Source of the DNA: Clarkia xantiana subsp. parviflora
Lineage: Eukaryota > Streptophyta > Magnoliopsida > Myrtales > Onagraceae
NCBI GenBank assembly: GCA_036873135.1
Contig: JAPTYO010000009.1
Coordinates: 36,534,756 to 36,598,755 of the forward strand
Length of the DNA stretch: 64,000 nucleotides
Direction: 5' to 3'
The stretch's first letter is position 1. Every line of letters starts with the position of its first letter. A program made the translations under genes and the position numbers. Shown piece after piece: positions 11,827 through 22,969 of this stretch. The notes under the pieces were generated by a model. That model was not told the DNA's origin, made no database searches, and saw only the letters and a list, made by a program, of their open reading frames with translations.

Positions 11827-12560
11827 ATAAATCTCAAGGCAAAATATAATGCCTAAACCAAAATTGATAATAATGAAGATGCCAACTTTAAATAAGAAAC
11901 TTTGGCAAAAAAAAACTTTAAATAAGAGAAAATTATTAAAAGATGGGAATATTTACACGATATGCTATGTATATTTAGTATAACTAGTGATTGGAGCACG
12001 TGCGTCGCACGTGCAACAAACTTTATTGAATTTTTATATCTTATTAACAAATGAATAAATAATATTTGTGATTCTTTAACTAAGTGTGTATATTTTTTTT
12101 AAAAAATTATAGTAAGAAATATTAGTAATAAATAATTTCTTAATGCTTGGCAAAAAAATAAAATAAATTCTTAATGAGATATAAATACTTTATAATTGAA
12201 CCTTATAAGATAAACCTTTGATATCATCCTTGTTTGCTAAACTTGTATAACATTTCAGTGATTGTGTTGCACATGTAGTCGGTAGCTACAAAAATAAGTA
12301 GTTAAATTACATCAAGGGGATATTATTCATTTGAAAAACAATAAACTTTGACAAAAAAAAATAAGTAACCAAAAAAAATCAGTAACCAAATTATTCGTTT
12401 CAAGCGCATCACTGTACGTGATGTGACATAACCAAATTATCAAATTTGAAATACCTTTTAAAACGATAGTAATCATTGGGGAACACGAACTTAATAATGG
12501 TCAAGAGCTAATCTGCAAGTTAAGAATAAGCACTATATAGACGTATCAATGACGGTGGGA
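11827..12560. other. AT-rich intergenic sequence
   Basis: No gene seen. GCACGTGC occurs twice around a 3-base spacer at 11996-12014, a compact palindrome containing the G-box core CACGTG. Confidence 0.3.
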
Positions 12561-12797
12561 TCGTAGTTATCTTCTTCGTGAGTATTCATCAATAACTTTC
12601 CGCAAGATATCTCGCGTAAATGGCCATTACTAATTTTACCGGCTATCTCTAACTCGCCAGTAAAATATTTACCGGCGGACCCTAGCGCGGCAACTTCTAT
12701 CGGCGAAAAACATTGCTGATATATGTTTTTCCAGCGAAAATAGGACTTTTACCGGCCACTAACCATAGCCGGAAAATGTGGTATATTTTGTAGTGAA
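12561..12797. mobile_element. Terminal fragment of a CACTA transposon
   Basis: Ends ATATTTTGTAGTG at about 12797, which on the other strand is CACTACAAAATAT, a CACTA-type terminus. Inside it, ACCGGC/CCGGTAAAA-like motifs recur in both orientations, as in CACTA subterminal regions. I found no matching opposite end, so it is probably truncated. Confidence 0.5.
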
Positions 12798-13750
12798 CAT
12801 CCAATTAACATTTTTAAAATTTTGATAAGATCTTATGCTTCTCATTAGGATGTCACTGAAAGTACCCTAAATTAAGTTAGACTGAATATTTGGGGCTGTA
12901 TAATCTCGTATTTCTTAAAAGTTCCTAATTCAAACTGCAAATCCTATATTTTTTCTGATATAACGGAAATTTTAGGAAATTGCCAAAAACGCATGGCTTT
13001 CAACGTCTTGTTTTGAAAGAGAGAGTAAAAGTCCTGCAATATCATTGTAATATATATATATATTAAAAGAACGCATAAACCGATAGGAAAAGTAGTAGCA
13101 TATTCTACGTACCTTAATGTTGATGGTTAATATTTGGAGTGTGCTAATTGAATAGATTCATTAATGAGAATGGTGGCCTGGGAAACCACTATGAAATAGA
13201 GAGACGAAGTTTTGAGGATGATAACTGTATTACAAGTAGATGATCATCTGCATATAAGAGGCGTAGCGAGGACAGGTGAGGAGAAAGGCAAAACCAAAAA
13301 AGCTTTCCGACGGCAGAGACGTGTGTGGGTTATATTGGGAACATCTGAAGTCAATAGTGCGGGAATTAAGAGCAGTTGGGGATAGATAACGAAGGGACAC
13401 ATGGATTTTCAGGGTAAAATTGGAAAAAATAAATTTGGATTATCTTCACTTTTAGGGTCCTAAGCCGAGCCGGGAATATATATATATATATATATCCATG
13501 TAATTTGAAGAGGCGGCATGAGGATAAAGTCGTTTTGGCATGAACAAGCGCCATCATGAGAAGTGCAACGGTAAAGATGTCGGTTGTAGTTCCTGTGAAT
13601 ACGACGAAGGTTGGCATCTGTTGAAGTTAGACACGTATATGTTGCAGGAGGGACAGTTTTTGTTTGGAGGAGATAGATGATTTGGAGCGGGAAAAAAAGT
13701 AAAAATTTGAAGGATGGTCTGATGTCACTTTTAAGGGTAATATATATATA
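12798..13750. other. Intergenic sequence with AT microsatellites
   Basis: Contains (TA)n runs near 13055, 13480 and 13740. Frames of 83-97 codons on the minus strand at 13366-13753 run through the microsatellite and show no known domain. No gene supported. Confidence 0.3.
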
Positions 13751-16499
13751 CACTACAACAAATCTGGTATCTTGTGATGAATATTATTTTGTCAACATCA
13801 ATTTTGTCACCATATGTCCTTTTATTGTGACGAATAATTACTTTATCATAAGAAAAGGGGAATCGTGACAAAAAAAAAGTTTTATCATGATTTTTTTGTC
13901 ATGAGAAATGTTGACTTGTGACAAACAAAGCTACCTCTGTCACATTTTTTTTCCGAAAAAATTGACATCAACTATAAAATGCACTGTGACAAATTAATGG
14001 TCACAAAACTAGTAATTATGACAATTCGTTAAAAAAATTATTTTTAAGGAAATCATATCATATTTTACATATTATCCTTGGATATTATATATATATATAT
14101 ATATTAGATTAAAAAATCTAAGATTAAAATGTTGAAAATTAATCTTAAAAAAATATTATTAATGTAGGTTGATTATATTCATAAAATACATGTGTATTCT
14201 ATTATATTTTCTACTTATTATTCATTTGAAAATAATAAATTAATGAGCCCTTGGCAAAAAAAAATATTACTAAGCCTGTCAGTTAGAACTTCTTCTTAAT
14301 GAATTTGTTGGAGTCAGTATTGGAAATATTCTAGTATTTTTACCACCAAGTTAAAAATCTAGTATTGATTTTGTACTTATCATTATAAATATTTTTTTAT
14401 ATATACAATATTTAAAAGTTATATATGTAAAGTCAGTTGGCTATAAAATTATAATTGTTTGAACCAATTCGTTTTTAATATCTAATAATAAGAATAATAA
14501 TAATAATAATAATTAGAGATGTATAAATAATTTTGTGATGGAGTGGTGAATTTTAAAATAATCCCTAAAATTGTGGTGGGGAGTTATAAGCATCGGATCT
14601 TGGTATTCACGTCCACTAAATCACTAATCCTATAAAAGTGCTATTAAAACCACCAAATACTTAAATATATCAGTATTTCTCTCCATGTTCTCCTTGTTCT
14701 TTTTAGGGTTCACCGAAGACGGAGCTCCAATCCCCGATCCACGTTTCCTTCGAGTCACCACATCCTCGACTTCCTGGTTCACCATTTCGGGGTCATCTTT
14801 TCATGGTTAAGTCACCTTAATTTGTTAAGAGATATATATATAGCTCTCGGTTCTTTTCCTCATTTAAGTTCTTTCCTCTATTTCGGTCCATAAAAAATAA
14901 AATTATTTCCTCTATCTATGGTGTAATTACATGAATCCGTTTGTTATACTGTTTCGAAAAATTCATTTTACAAATTATGTTTACTTATTGCGAATCTCAT
15001 TAACCAATAGATTGTAATTCGTGTTTTCTGCAGGACATCTCAATTGTTGTGTGTTTTGCAGTGTTTGTTTCTTTATTTGTAATTATTGAGGGATCTAGCT
15101 TGGAGATGGTTGAATGCAGATGACGATGGTGTTAGAGTTTGTTTGGATGAACCCTTTTTTTTTTTTTTGCCAAATTTGGATGAACCCATTTGATCAGTCT
15201 ACTGTAGATGAGATGTAATTGTATTTTATTTTGTTAATTTGATTGTAGCTAAACAGCTTTGATGGATAATTATATATATTTAATGAATTTATTTTGAGGT
15301 TACATAAAATATTTAATTCTATTTTATATTCTCGTTTTTAATTTTTTTTATTAGTTATTATATGAAATTTTAGGGTTAAAATGTAATTTTAATAATAGTA
15401 GAACTAAATTTTTACTATAGAAAAACCTGGTGCCGAAATGATGTTTTTTTTATAATTACGTAGGACTAAATTTCTAAATATATAAGAATAGGGTCAAAAT
15501 GTGATTTTAATAATAAAATGACCAAATTTTAAGTATACATAATTCTATGGCCAATGCGAATCTAATAACTATAGGAATCTTTTTTAAAATTTAGGAATCT
15601 AGGGACAAAATTAAATTTTTACAATCATGGGACAAAATTAAAAATAGAAAATACCAGGGCCAAATTGTGATTTTAATAATTATATGGCTGATTTTTTTTT
15701 TTTAATACGAACGTGACAAATACTTAACTAAACCTATGACAATGTTTTTGTAACAAAAAAATGTTTAGTGATGATATAAAATTTGTCATAAGAAAATTTA
15801 TTACGTGACAAAATTATTGTTTTATCATAATAAAATTTAGGGTTAATAGGTCTTTTGGTCCATGATGTTTGACAACTTTTGGGTTTTGGTCAATGATGTT
15901 TTTTTTTACCTAGTTTTGGTACCATATGTTTGCAGATTTTTTCTAGTTTTTGGTCTATCCGTTACATTTCGTCCATTTTTTGACATGTTTAAGTCACGTG
16001 ATCCACTCTAAACTTTAAATTTAGTCCCTCTAATACTTTCTTAACCTTTTTTTTGTTCAATTTAGTCCCGAAGTTTCAAAATTGACCCCAATTGGACAAT
16101 ATGTCCAATTGAATTTTTGAAACTTCGGGACTAAATTGAACAAAAAAAAGGTTAGGAAAGTATTAGAGGGACTAAATTGAACAAAATTGAAAGTTTAGGG
16201 TGGATTACGTGACTTGTACATGTCAAAAAATGGACGGAATGTAACGGTTAGACCAAAATTAGAAAAAATCTGCAAACATATGGTACCAAAACTAGGTAAA
16301 AAAAAACATCATTGACCAAAACCCAAAAGTTGTCAAACATCATGGACCAAAACACCTGTTAACCCTAAAATTTATTAAGATGACATTTTGTGACGATACT
16401 CGTGACAAATTCAATCTATCACAATTTTATGTGTCGTGATAAAAATTAACTTAATTATGACAAACTTGTCCGTCACACAGTTTCAAATTTGTTGTAGTG
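13751..16499. mobile_element. Non-autonomous CACTA (En/Spm) transposon, 2.75 kb
   Basis: Termini are CACTACAACAAATCTGG at 13751 and the complement of CACTACAACAAATTTGA ending at 16499. A 3-bp ATA flanks both ends (13748-13750 and 16500-16502), the target duplication size of this superfamily. Subterminal GTGACAAA or TTTGTCAC motifs recur near both ends (for example around 13865, 13917, 13986, 15713, 15803 and 16400), as expected for transposase binding sites. There is no transposase frame, so it must be mobilised in trans. The middle (about 14580-15240) resembles plant 5' leader sequence with CCTATAAAAG near 14630 and may be captured host DNA. 15360-15690 has four loose repeats of a GGGTCAAAATGTGATT type. 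A fold-back element lies inside it. Confidence 0.88.
15840..16365. mobile_element. Mutator-like fold-back MITE nested in the CACTA element
   Basis: Begins GGGTTAATAGGTCTTTTGG and ends with its near-complement; the arms pair along almost the whole 526 bases with a short centre around AATTGGACAATATGTCCAAT. It is flanked by a perfect 9-bp direct repeat TAAAATTTA (15831-15839 and 16366-16374), the target size of Mutator-like elements. No coding capacity. Confidence 0.88.
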
Positions 16500-17150
16500 A
16501 TATGTTAGGTATATGAAATTAGTTACAAGGGTAGATTAGGTACATGAAGAGATTATGTCCTCTAATTTTAGGATTAAGGAGGATAAATACTTAAAGACTA
16601 AACACTTTCTAATATTTTTATCTTTGCTTTGTCTAAATGGATAGAAAATGGAGAATATCAAAGATTTAATCAAAGTCCCGAAGTTTATTGAAGAGTGCCA
16701 GTATCAGTGCTTTCAAAATCAAAATGCATCGGCGTGCATTAAAATTAATCTTGCTGTGATTACATATACCTTCGTACATAATGTTTTTAAAATTTATATA
16801 AAATTTTTATTTAAATTATTTTGTTATTTTTGTCATACTCAATCTTGTTGGATACTTTCAATATTATATATACATATTGAAGTTTACTGTTTAGCAGCTG
16901 GTCGTCTTGCGCGTAGCGTAGGTCAGCACTTAGTATTAATATATTTATGCTCAAATATTTGAAATTACAACACAAATGGAACATGCCATCATATGACTGA
17001 CCGTTCACTTATTTATTCAAATATGAAATAAACCAGATGCCCACCATAACAGTAAAGTAGAATTAAACAAGCCAAACACAAGCATTAGCAATTGTATGAT
17101 CATATGCATAATGCCTTTCATTGGATGGATATGGGACGAGCTTAATTACT
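16500..17150. other. Intergenic sequence
   Basis: AT-rich. A 104-codon frame at 16648-16962 (+) has no domain and biased hydrophobic content; I do not treat it as a gene. It ends in the 3' flank of the MLP-like pseudogene. Confidence 0.3.
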
Positions 17151-17555
17151 TCAAGTCTTGGCATGAGCATGAGCAGCAGTGTGATGAGAGAAGAATTCCA
17201 AATACTTATCTGGGTTGGGATCCTCTTCCTTATACTTCTCATACAGTAAAAAGTCACCTACAAACACTTTACGCCCAATCTTCAATATCACTTTCGCCAC
17301 CACCTTGCAGATCGGTTTGTACAGTACATTGTAATCCTCGAACACCTCTCCTTCCCACGCCGTGGAGGGTGAATCACAGGTTGGCATCATCAAACTCTAC
17401 CGTCTCTTTGAAGCTTGCTGTCGTCTTCCCATCTATACATATATATATAAAGGATTAATAGTTTCAATGGTACATGTGGTCGGATGGTCCACCTATGAAA
17501 TGTGATGATACTAGAAAAATAGTTAGGGTACCATGCCGATCACATATGGTAACAC

Positions 17556-17587
<32 letters not shown>

Positions 17588-17775
17588 TGGATAAACCATA
17601 TAATAATTAATGAAGATGTATAGACGCGTACCGAGAGGGTAGTTCCAGATGCGAGTGGCTCCATGGTGGAAGTGATTGTTGGAATGTTGCGAGATCGATT
17701 CATATGCTCTACAACTTCTCCGCGGAGGAATGAATGTACCTCCACATCAGTTTCTAGAATCCCACAAACACTCAT
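17151..17775 (-). pseudogene. MLP-like (major latex protein / Bet v 1 family) pseudogene
   Basis: Exon 1, about 17775-17632, starts MSVCGILETDVEVHS, like the MLP N-terminus. Exon 2, about 17432-17151, gives DGKTTASFKETVEF, then EGEVFEDYNVLYKPI and a C-terminus with PNPDKYLEFFSHH; MLP proteins end alike. Intact members are about 150 residues with one intron, bind small hydrophobic ligands and act in stress responses. Here exon 1 is short by about 10-15 codons before the intron, and the exon phases do not match. Exon 2 has an in-frame TGA after DDANL, then a one-base insertion in the GTGGGAAGG stretch. A TATA match lies upstream. It could not make a normal protein. Confidence 0.85.
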
Positions 17776-17832
17776 CTCTTCTTCTTCTTCTTCTTTAATG
17801 GTGATGAGCTAACTAAGGCACCGAGCAACCCT

Positions 17833-17839
17833 TTTTATA
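17833..17839 (-). promoter_or_regulatory. TATA box of the MLP-like pseudogene
   Basis: TATAAAA on the minus strand, about 60 bases upstream of the ATG at 17775, a normal plant spacing for a short leader. Confidence 0.5.
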
Positions 17840-18230
17840 AGTGTCTTTTCAGATTTAACTTTTGCAAACGCTTTAATCTCTATGGACCCACACCCTATCC
17901 TATGCCTATCATCGTCATTCATGTTGATGACATATTCGCTCAATTATTTCCACTGACGTGTGGTGTTTGTATCTCAATTTTTGTTTTATTAATTAATTAT
18001 GAAACATACATGGGATAAGTGTTCCTTGCACACTTATCATCATTGTACCAAAATCACGATTAATGCTATTTTCAATTTTCTTATGCATTATACCGATTTT
18101 TATTTTTAATATTCATAGTCATTCAACATTTTCATTAAATTGGCAGAAACAGCTATCATTTGAAAATACTAGAATTTTTATTGTTTTGATAATTTAGAAT
18201 GCATCTAAAATTTGACATCAAACTTATGAA

Positions 18231-18415
18231 CCATTATCGATGTGACCATTGTTTTTTTTTTCAATTAAAAATTCAATACTTTTATTTACAGTTAGAATGA
18301 TTCATAAAGTTTGAACTCATCTTGGCCGTGGATTCAAACTCAACTGAAGGCTTCAAGCCCTTCTTTTGGAAGATTTGAGCTTTCTAATTGAGGGGTTCAA
18401 ATTCACGCTAGGTAC
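18231..18415 (+). repeat. Duplicated genomic segment, copy A
   Basis: CCATTATCGATGTGACC to GCTAGGTAC. It is repeated almost identically at 19367-19554; the second copy has 3 extra bases (CAAACTCCTCAACTG against CAAACTCAACTG). Copy A continues into unique sequence (CTTCCATAAGCTGG), so it is probably the original. Confidence 0.9.
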
Positions 18416-19218
18416 CTTCCATAAGCTGGATTCGAATCCACCTGAAGGTTACGTGATGCTCATCTCTTTCCACATGAAGGTTACGTGAGAATATATAACC
18501 AATCAACAAAGCAATAGACGTGTAGGAAATTAAATGGATTTAGAGGCTTTGCCAATAAAGCAATATTTGACGTGTACAAAGTTAACAAATGGTTTTAGAG
18601 GCTTTGCAAGGTAGCCTGCCCTACTCTCCGTCTTTTTAATAATAATAAGAGTGCTGCTACAAAATGTGAAATTTCTTGTGAATTTTCCATAAAAAGTGGA
18701 ATGAGTCCACAATAAATTTTAAATTTGCACTACACCTAACCCTTAGAAGCGTTCCTGTCATTATCTATTTCCAGATCTTAAAGGTGGAGAATAATTAGGG
18801 ATAAGTTATTGAAGAGAAACTAAATAAGTAGTAGTCACTCACTTATGAATATATATATATATCATAACTACTATGACCATAAAACTTTCCTAGAATGTCA
18901 ACACAATGCACAGTTCAAAAGCTTCCACGAAACATATTTGATCAAAGTCAGAGGTTAACCAGTAGATGCATAACTTATCAAAATTCAGAAACGGATGAGA
19001 ATCGGAGATCAATCAGACGCAGAGGTTTCGTACTTAGTCGAAAGTCAGAACGAAGCGGAACAGAACATAACAAAACCAAATGTTGCTCTAGTATTTTCTC
19101 CACGCCCTACCGATGTTTGAAGGAAGGCTCCAATGTTTAACCCCATTGAAAGGATGCAGAGCCCAGGTATGCCTCTGGGTCAGCTCCAATGTTTAACCCT
19201 CATTGGCAGGATACATAT
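18416..19218. other. Intergenic sequence with small repeats
   Basis: An imperfect tandem pair of about 52 bases lies at 18509-18612 (each ending TTTAGAGGCTTTGC). The text CTCCAATGTTTAACCC occurs twice around 19127-19200. No gene seen; an 81-codon frame at 18895-19140 is unrecognised. Confidence 0.35.
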
Positions 19219-19366
19219 TGTTGGATCGCGGGCGAAGCTCCGTTACGTCCTTGACGGAATGCTTGGACTTCTGGGCTCCGCGTGGTCCTGCAAAAGGGGA
19301 TGACCTGGGTGGTGACCCAGAATCCCTCTCCGATGCTTAAATGAGTATGGTAATCAATGGATGGTA
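19219..19366 (-). repeat. Isolated 148-bp LTR fragment of the third gypsy element's family
   Basis: Begins TGTTGGATCGCGGGCG and reads the same as 42667-42814 (the inner end of the LTR of the inverted gypsy element) with no difference seen. The match stops abruptly at ATGGATGGTA, where the duplicated copy B begins. There is no primer site next to it, so it is a fragment, not a solo LTR. Confidence 0.9.
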
Positions 19367-19554
19367 CCATTATCGATGTGACCATTGTTTTTTTTTTCAA
19401 TTAAAAATTCAATACTTTTATTTACAGTTAGAATGATTCATAAAGTTTGAACTCATCTTGGCCGTGGATTCAAACTCCTCAACTGAAGGCTTCAAGCCCT
19501 TCTTTTGGAAGATTTGAGCTTTCTAATTGAGGGGTTCAAATTCACGCTAGGTAC
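19367..19554 (+). repeat. Duplicated genomic segment, copy B
   Basis: Second copy of 18231-18415, lying between the LTR fragment and the 5' LTR of the gypsy composite. See copy A. Confidence 0.9.
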
Positions 19555-20198
19555 TGATGGGCCCCGCCTAAGGCCGTTAGGCCCCTTAACGATTGACGAA
19601 CGGCGACTAGGCCCGTTGGGCTAGGAGCTGGGTTGCTGGAAGGCCAAGGGCTCCGACAGACGGAGGCCCCGACGTGGAATAACCCCGAGTGAGTACAGCC
19701 TCGATAGGGGAAAGCCCCGATGTTATCGGACCTGGACGTGGTCGGTCCCGATAAGGGAGTTGACATCACTCCCCGACAGAGAATCCTCAATGATCCAACT
19801 TGGGAGTCTCCGATAATGATCGAGACCCCCAAATGAGGGCACAATCCCGGAAACCTCGCCATGATCACAGTAGTGATATAATGGGCGAGATATGTGGGAT
19901 ACACACATCTGTACAGATACGTGGCGAGATATACGGCGAGATATGTGGGATAGTGGATCACAATGCAACCGCCTAATCAGGTAACTGAGATAGCCTTCTC
20001 CCTATAAAAGGAGGGAAGTTATCCCAGGTTAAGGTTACGTTTTACATACAGACACATACTGCTTGCTGGGTTGATCACCGTACTTACGTTAAACATCGGA
20101 GAGGGATTCTGGGCCATCGCCCTCTATTCCCCTTCTGCAGGATTGCGAGGAGCTAAGGAATCCGTCACCGTAACCGGAGTTCCTGCCGTGATCCAACA
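19555..20198 (+). repeat. 5' LTR of the gypsy composite (644 bp)
   Basis: TGATGGGCCCC to GATCCAACA. A TATAAAAGG (near 20003) inside it is a likely U3/R promoter TATA box. The primer site TTGGCGCCGTCTGTGGG follows directly at 20199. Confidence 0.9.
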
Positions 20199-20216
20199 TT
20201 GGCGCCGTCTGTGGGA
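20199..20216 (+). other. Primer binding site
   Basis: TTGGCGCCGTCTGTGGGA directly after the LTR, the tRNA-complementary TGGCGCC type used by plant gypsy elements. The same motif, inverted, precedes the LTRs at 42667 and 52786. Confidence 0.8.
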
Positions 20217-20263
20217 ACCGCAACAAAAAGCCAAAGTAAGTTTGCTTCCCTTTAACTCATACC

Positions 20264-21186
20264 ATGGCTGGCAACAGGCCGCAGCGATCAGGCAAGCAGG
20301 TGCCGACCACTAGCAATCCCCCTGAGGATGCTATACAGCACCAAGACTTGAGAGACGACGGTGACAGCACTCGCCGAGACGACACCGCACGAAGGAACAA
20401 CCCCCCTGGTGGATCCAGGAACGAGGCACCTTCCCAGAATCCGGAGCTGGCCAGGGTAGTGGCAGAGGCCATGCCCCTATTCATGGAGGCCATGGAGGCC
20501 CTCCTAGACCGAAGGGAGGCTGCTCGAAGACAGGCCACAGAGCTACCGCCGCTCCCTCCGCGGCGAGATACTCCCAGAAGGCAAGTGGACGGCAATCTAC
20601 CGCCACCCCCCCGTTGAGGGAACAGCCCGTTCCCCCCAGGCCTCCGAATCCAGCACCGGCGGAGAATTTCGTGGTCGATGGACCAGGGCCAGTACAACAA
20701 AGGACTATTCCCCTGAATGGTCCCCTCACTGCTGACCAGGTGGTGAAGATCGTGGGTATTTGCATGGGAGATCAGAAGCCCATGATGTCGGAGTTGGGGA
20801 GTCAGGAGACCCATCCTTTCGTCCCCAGACTGATCCATACCCTGGCCCCTCCAGGCTTAGGTATCCCGAAGATAGACGAGTATGACGGAGTAGCGGACCC
20901 GGTTCGCCACGTACAGAAACACTTGACAGCGTGCATGGGCAGGACCCCAGATGAGGATGTTATCTGCGCGTTGTTCCCGAGTACCTTGGGAGAGAAGGCA
21001 ATGACATGGTTCTACAGTCTGCCCACCGGATGCATAACCTGTTGGAAGGATATGCATCAGCGATTCATCGCCCAGTACCAAGGGCGTCGACGGTTGCTGA
21101 AGAGTGTTCGGACCCTGCATGAGGTGGTCCAAAGGCCCGACGAATCGCTGGCCCAATACTACCAGCGTTACACGGCCGGCATGACC
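20264..21186 (+). pseudogene. gypsy gag, N-terminal part, frameshifted and truncated
   Basis: Starts MAGNRPQRSG. A one-base change in the C-run near 20605 ends this frame at 20617; the gag continues in another frame (LNGPLTADQVVKI, then PFVPRLIHT, then MTWFYSLP and RRRLLKSVRTLHEVVQRPDE), the retrotransposon gag core. It stops after RYTAGM, where the sequence jumps into integrase with a shared CGCGATGG at the join. The zinc knuckle, protease and RT are missing from this copy. Confidence 0.85.
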
Positions 21187-22322
21187 GAGCCGCGATGGTG
21201 GATAATCAGTTGTACAAGAAGGGTCTGCTTTCGACGCCTTTCTTGAAATGCGTGGCCGAACCCGATACGACTCGGATTCTGAGAGAATTGCATGAAGGAG
21301 TCGCAGCCTGTCACGAAGGCGCTCGATCTATCCTGAGGAAGGCGCTGAACTTGGGATATTATTGGCCTACGATGAATAAGGAAGCAACGGCGCTTGTTCG
21401 ATCCTGTGACGCGTGTCAGAGATATGCTTCGAATATCACAGCCCCCGCTGCTGATTTGATGCCCATTGGGAGTGCTTGGCCCTTCGCACAGTGGGGCATT
21501 GACTTGGTGGGACCCCTTCCGAAAGCAAAGAGCCAGTGCACACATTTGCTTGTCGCGATTGACTACTTCTCGAAGTGGATCGAGGCTAAGCCGTTAGCCA
21601 AAACAACAACGGGACATATTATTAAGTTCCTTCAGACCCGAATTTTGTCGAGATATGGGGTGCCGAAGGTGATCATCAGTGACAATGGTCCTCCGTTTAA
21701 CGGGGTTCAGTTGGAGAAGTTCCTAGACGAGTTTGGTATCGAGCATCGGACGGCATCCGTCCACCACGCCCAGACCAATGGGCAGGTGGAGGCTGCCAAC
21801 AAAATCGTGATGGAGGGCTTGAAGAAGAGGGTTTATGCTTTGGACGGAAAATGGCTGGACGAACTGGAGAACGTATTGTGGGCGGTCCGAACGACACCCA
21901 AACGGTCAACAGGTGAAACCCCGTTTGCACTTGTCTATGGGACGGAGGCGGTCGCTCCCGTGGAAATCGCTGTGGCGTCCCATCGAACCAGAAGCTATGA
22001 GCCCTCGACAAGTCCAGAAAGAGCCAAGATAGGACCTTTGACGAATGACGAAACAAGGCGCCTGGAGTTATCCTTGCTAGAGGAAAAACGGCTGGAGGCC
22101 GACATAGCGCAAGCTCGGATGCGTTTGGCGACGGCCAGGTACTACAATCGGAAGGTCAAGTCGCGACAGTTCTACGCGGGAGAACTGGTCCTACGTCGGA
22201 ATGAGTTCGCCCTACAAGATCGGATCAACAAGATGTCCCCGAAGTGGGAAGGGCCTTACAAGATCGTAGGCATGCCGGCCCCGAATGCTTACAAGTTAGA
22301 AGACCTCGATGGCAAGGTATAA
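21187..22322 (+). pseudogene. gypsy integrase fragment
   Basis: Encodes the HHCC zinc domain (LHEGVAACHEGARS then CDACQRY), the catalytic core with D in GIDLVGP, D in DNGPPFNG and E in NGQVEAANK, and a C-terminal part up to LEDLDGKV. A TAA at 22320-22322 replaces the TTA of the second copy, removing the last 15 residues. It has no start or upstream pol, so it cannot be expressed normally. Confidence 0.88.
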
Positions 22323-22969
22323 AGAAACACCTTTAGTGGTGAACATCTGAAGAAATGTCATGTTTGACAAATAAGTCGTCCGTAGAGGCGTGAAGATGTA
22401 ATTAAGTCGCCCTGAGTGGTGCATGCTATGTTAAAGACATCAATAAAGAGGTTACTTCTGATCAAAGTATTCCTAAGTTGTTCTCGATACATTAAAAAGC
22501 GTCATAGGACGTCCGAAAAATCCTTAAGTTTTTAAGGTTCGATTAAAAAGCGTCATAGGACGTCCGAAAAATCCTTAAGTTTTTAAGGTTCAATTAAAAA
22601 GCGTCATAGGACGTCTGAAAAATCCTTAAGTTTTTAAGGTTCAATTAAAAAGCGTCATAGGACGTCCGAAAAATCCTTAAGTTTTTAAGGTTCAATTAAA
22701 AAGCGTCATAGGACGTCCGAAAAATCCTTAAGTTTTTAAGGTTCGATTAAAAAGCGTCATAGGACGTCCGAAAAATCCTTAAGTTTATAAGGATCGATTA
22801 AAAAGCGTCTTAGGACGACGGAAAGCCTTAAGGTTCTTAGGGTCCAACAAAAGCGTTATGAAGAATATAATGTAGCCGGAAATGATATTAATAAAAGGCT
22901 CGAAGGCCTAAGAAGTTCCATACAAGAGAGATAACGATAAAAGACTACAAGGACTTAAGTTGTAACAAA
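22323..22969 (+). repeat. 3' non-coding region with 51-bp tandem repeats
   Basis: About seven copies of a 51-base unit from 22494 to about 22850, each with GCGTCATAGGACGTCCG and CCTTAAGTTTTTAAGG; the last is degenerate. The second copy of the element has one unit fewer (31787-32085). Such arrays between integrase and the antisense gene are typical of Tat elements. Confidence 0.88.

Noticed and set aside
11996..12014. GCACGTGC palindrome as a G-box promoter element
   Set aside because: No gene starts nearby; it resembles a common repeat-borne motif.
13366..13753. Overlapping minus frames that look like a signal peptide protein
   Set aside because: They run through an AT microsatellite and show no conserved cysteine pattern or family.
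16648..16962. 104-codon frame between the CACTA element and the MLP-like pseudogene
   Set aside because: Low-complexity AT-driven hydrophobic sequence, no homology I recognise.
22494..22850. Regular repeats resembling a CRISPR array
   Set aside because: Units are contiguous with no variable spacers, and the context is a plant retrotransposon.
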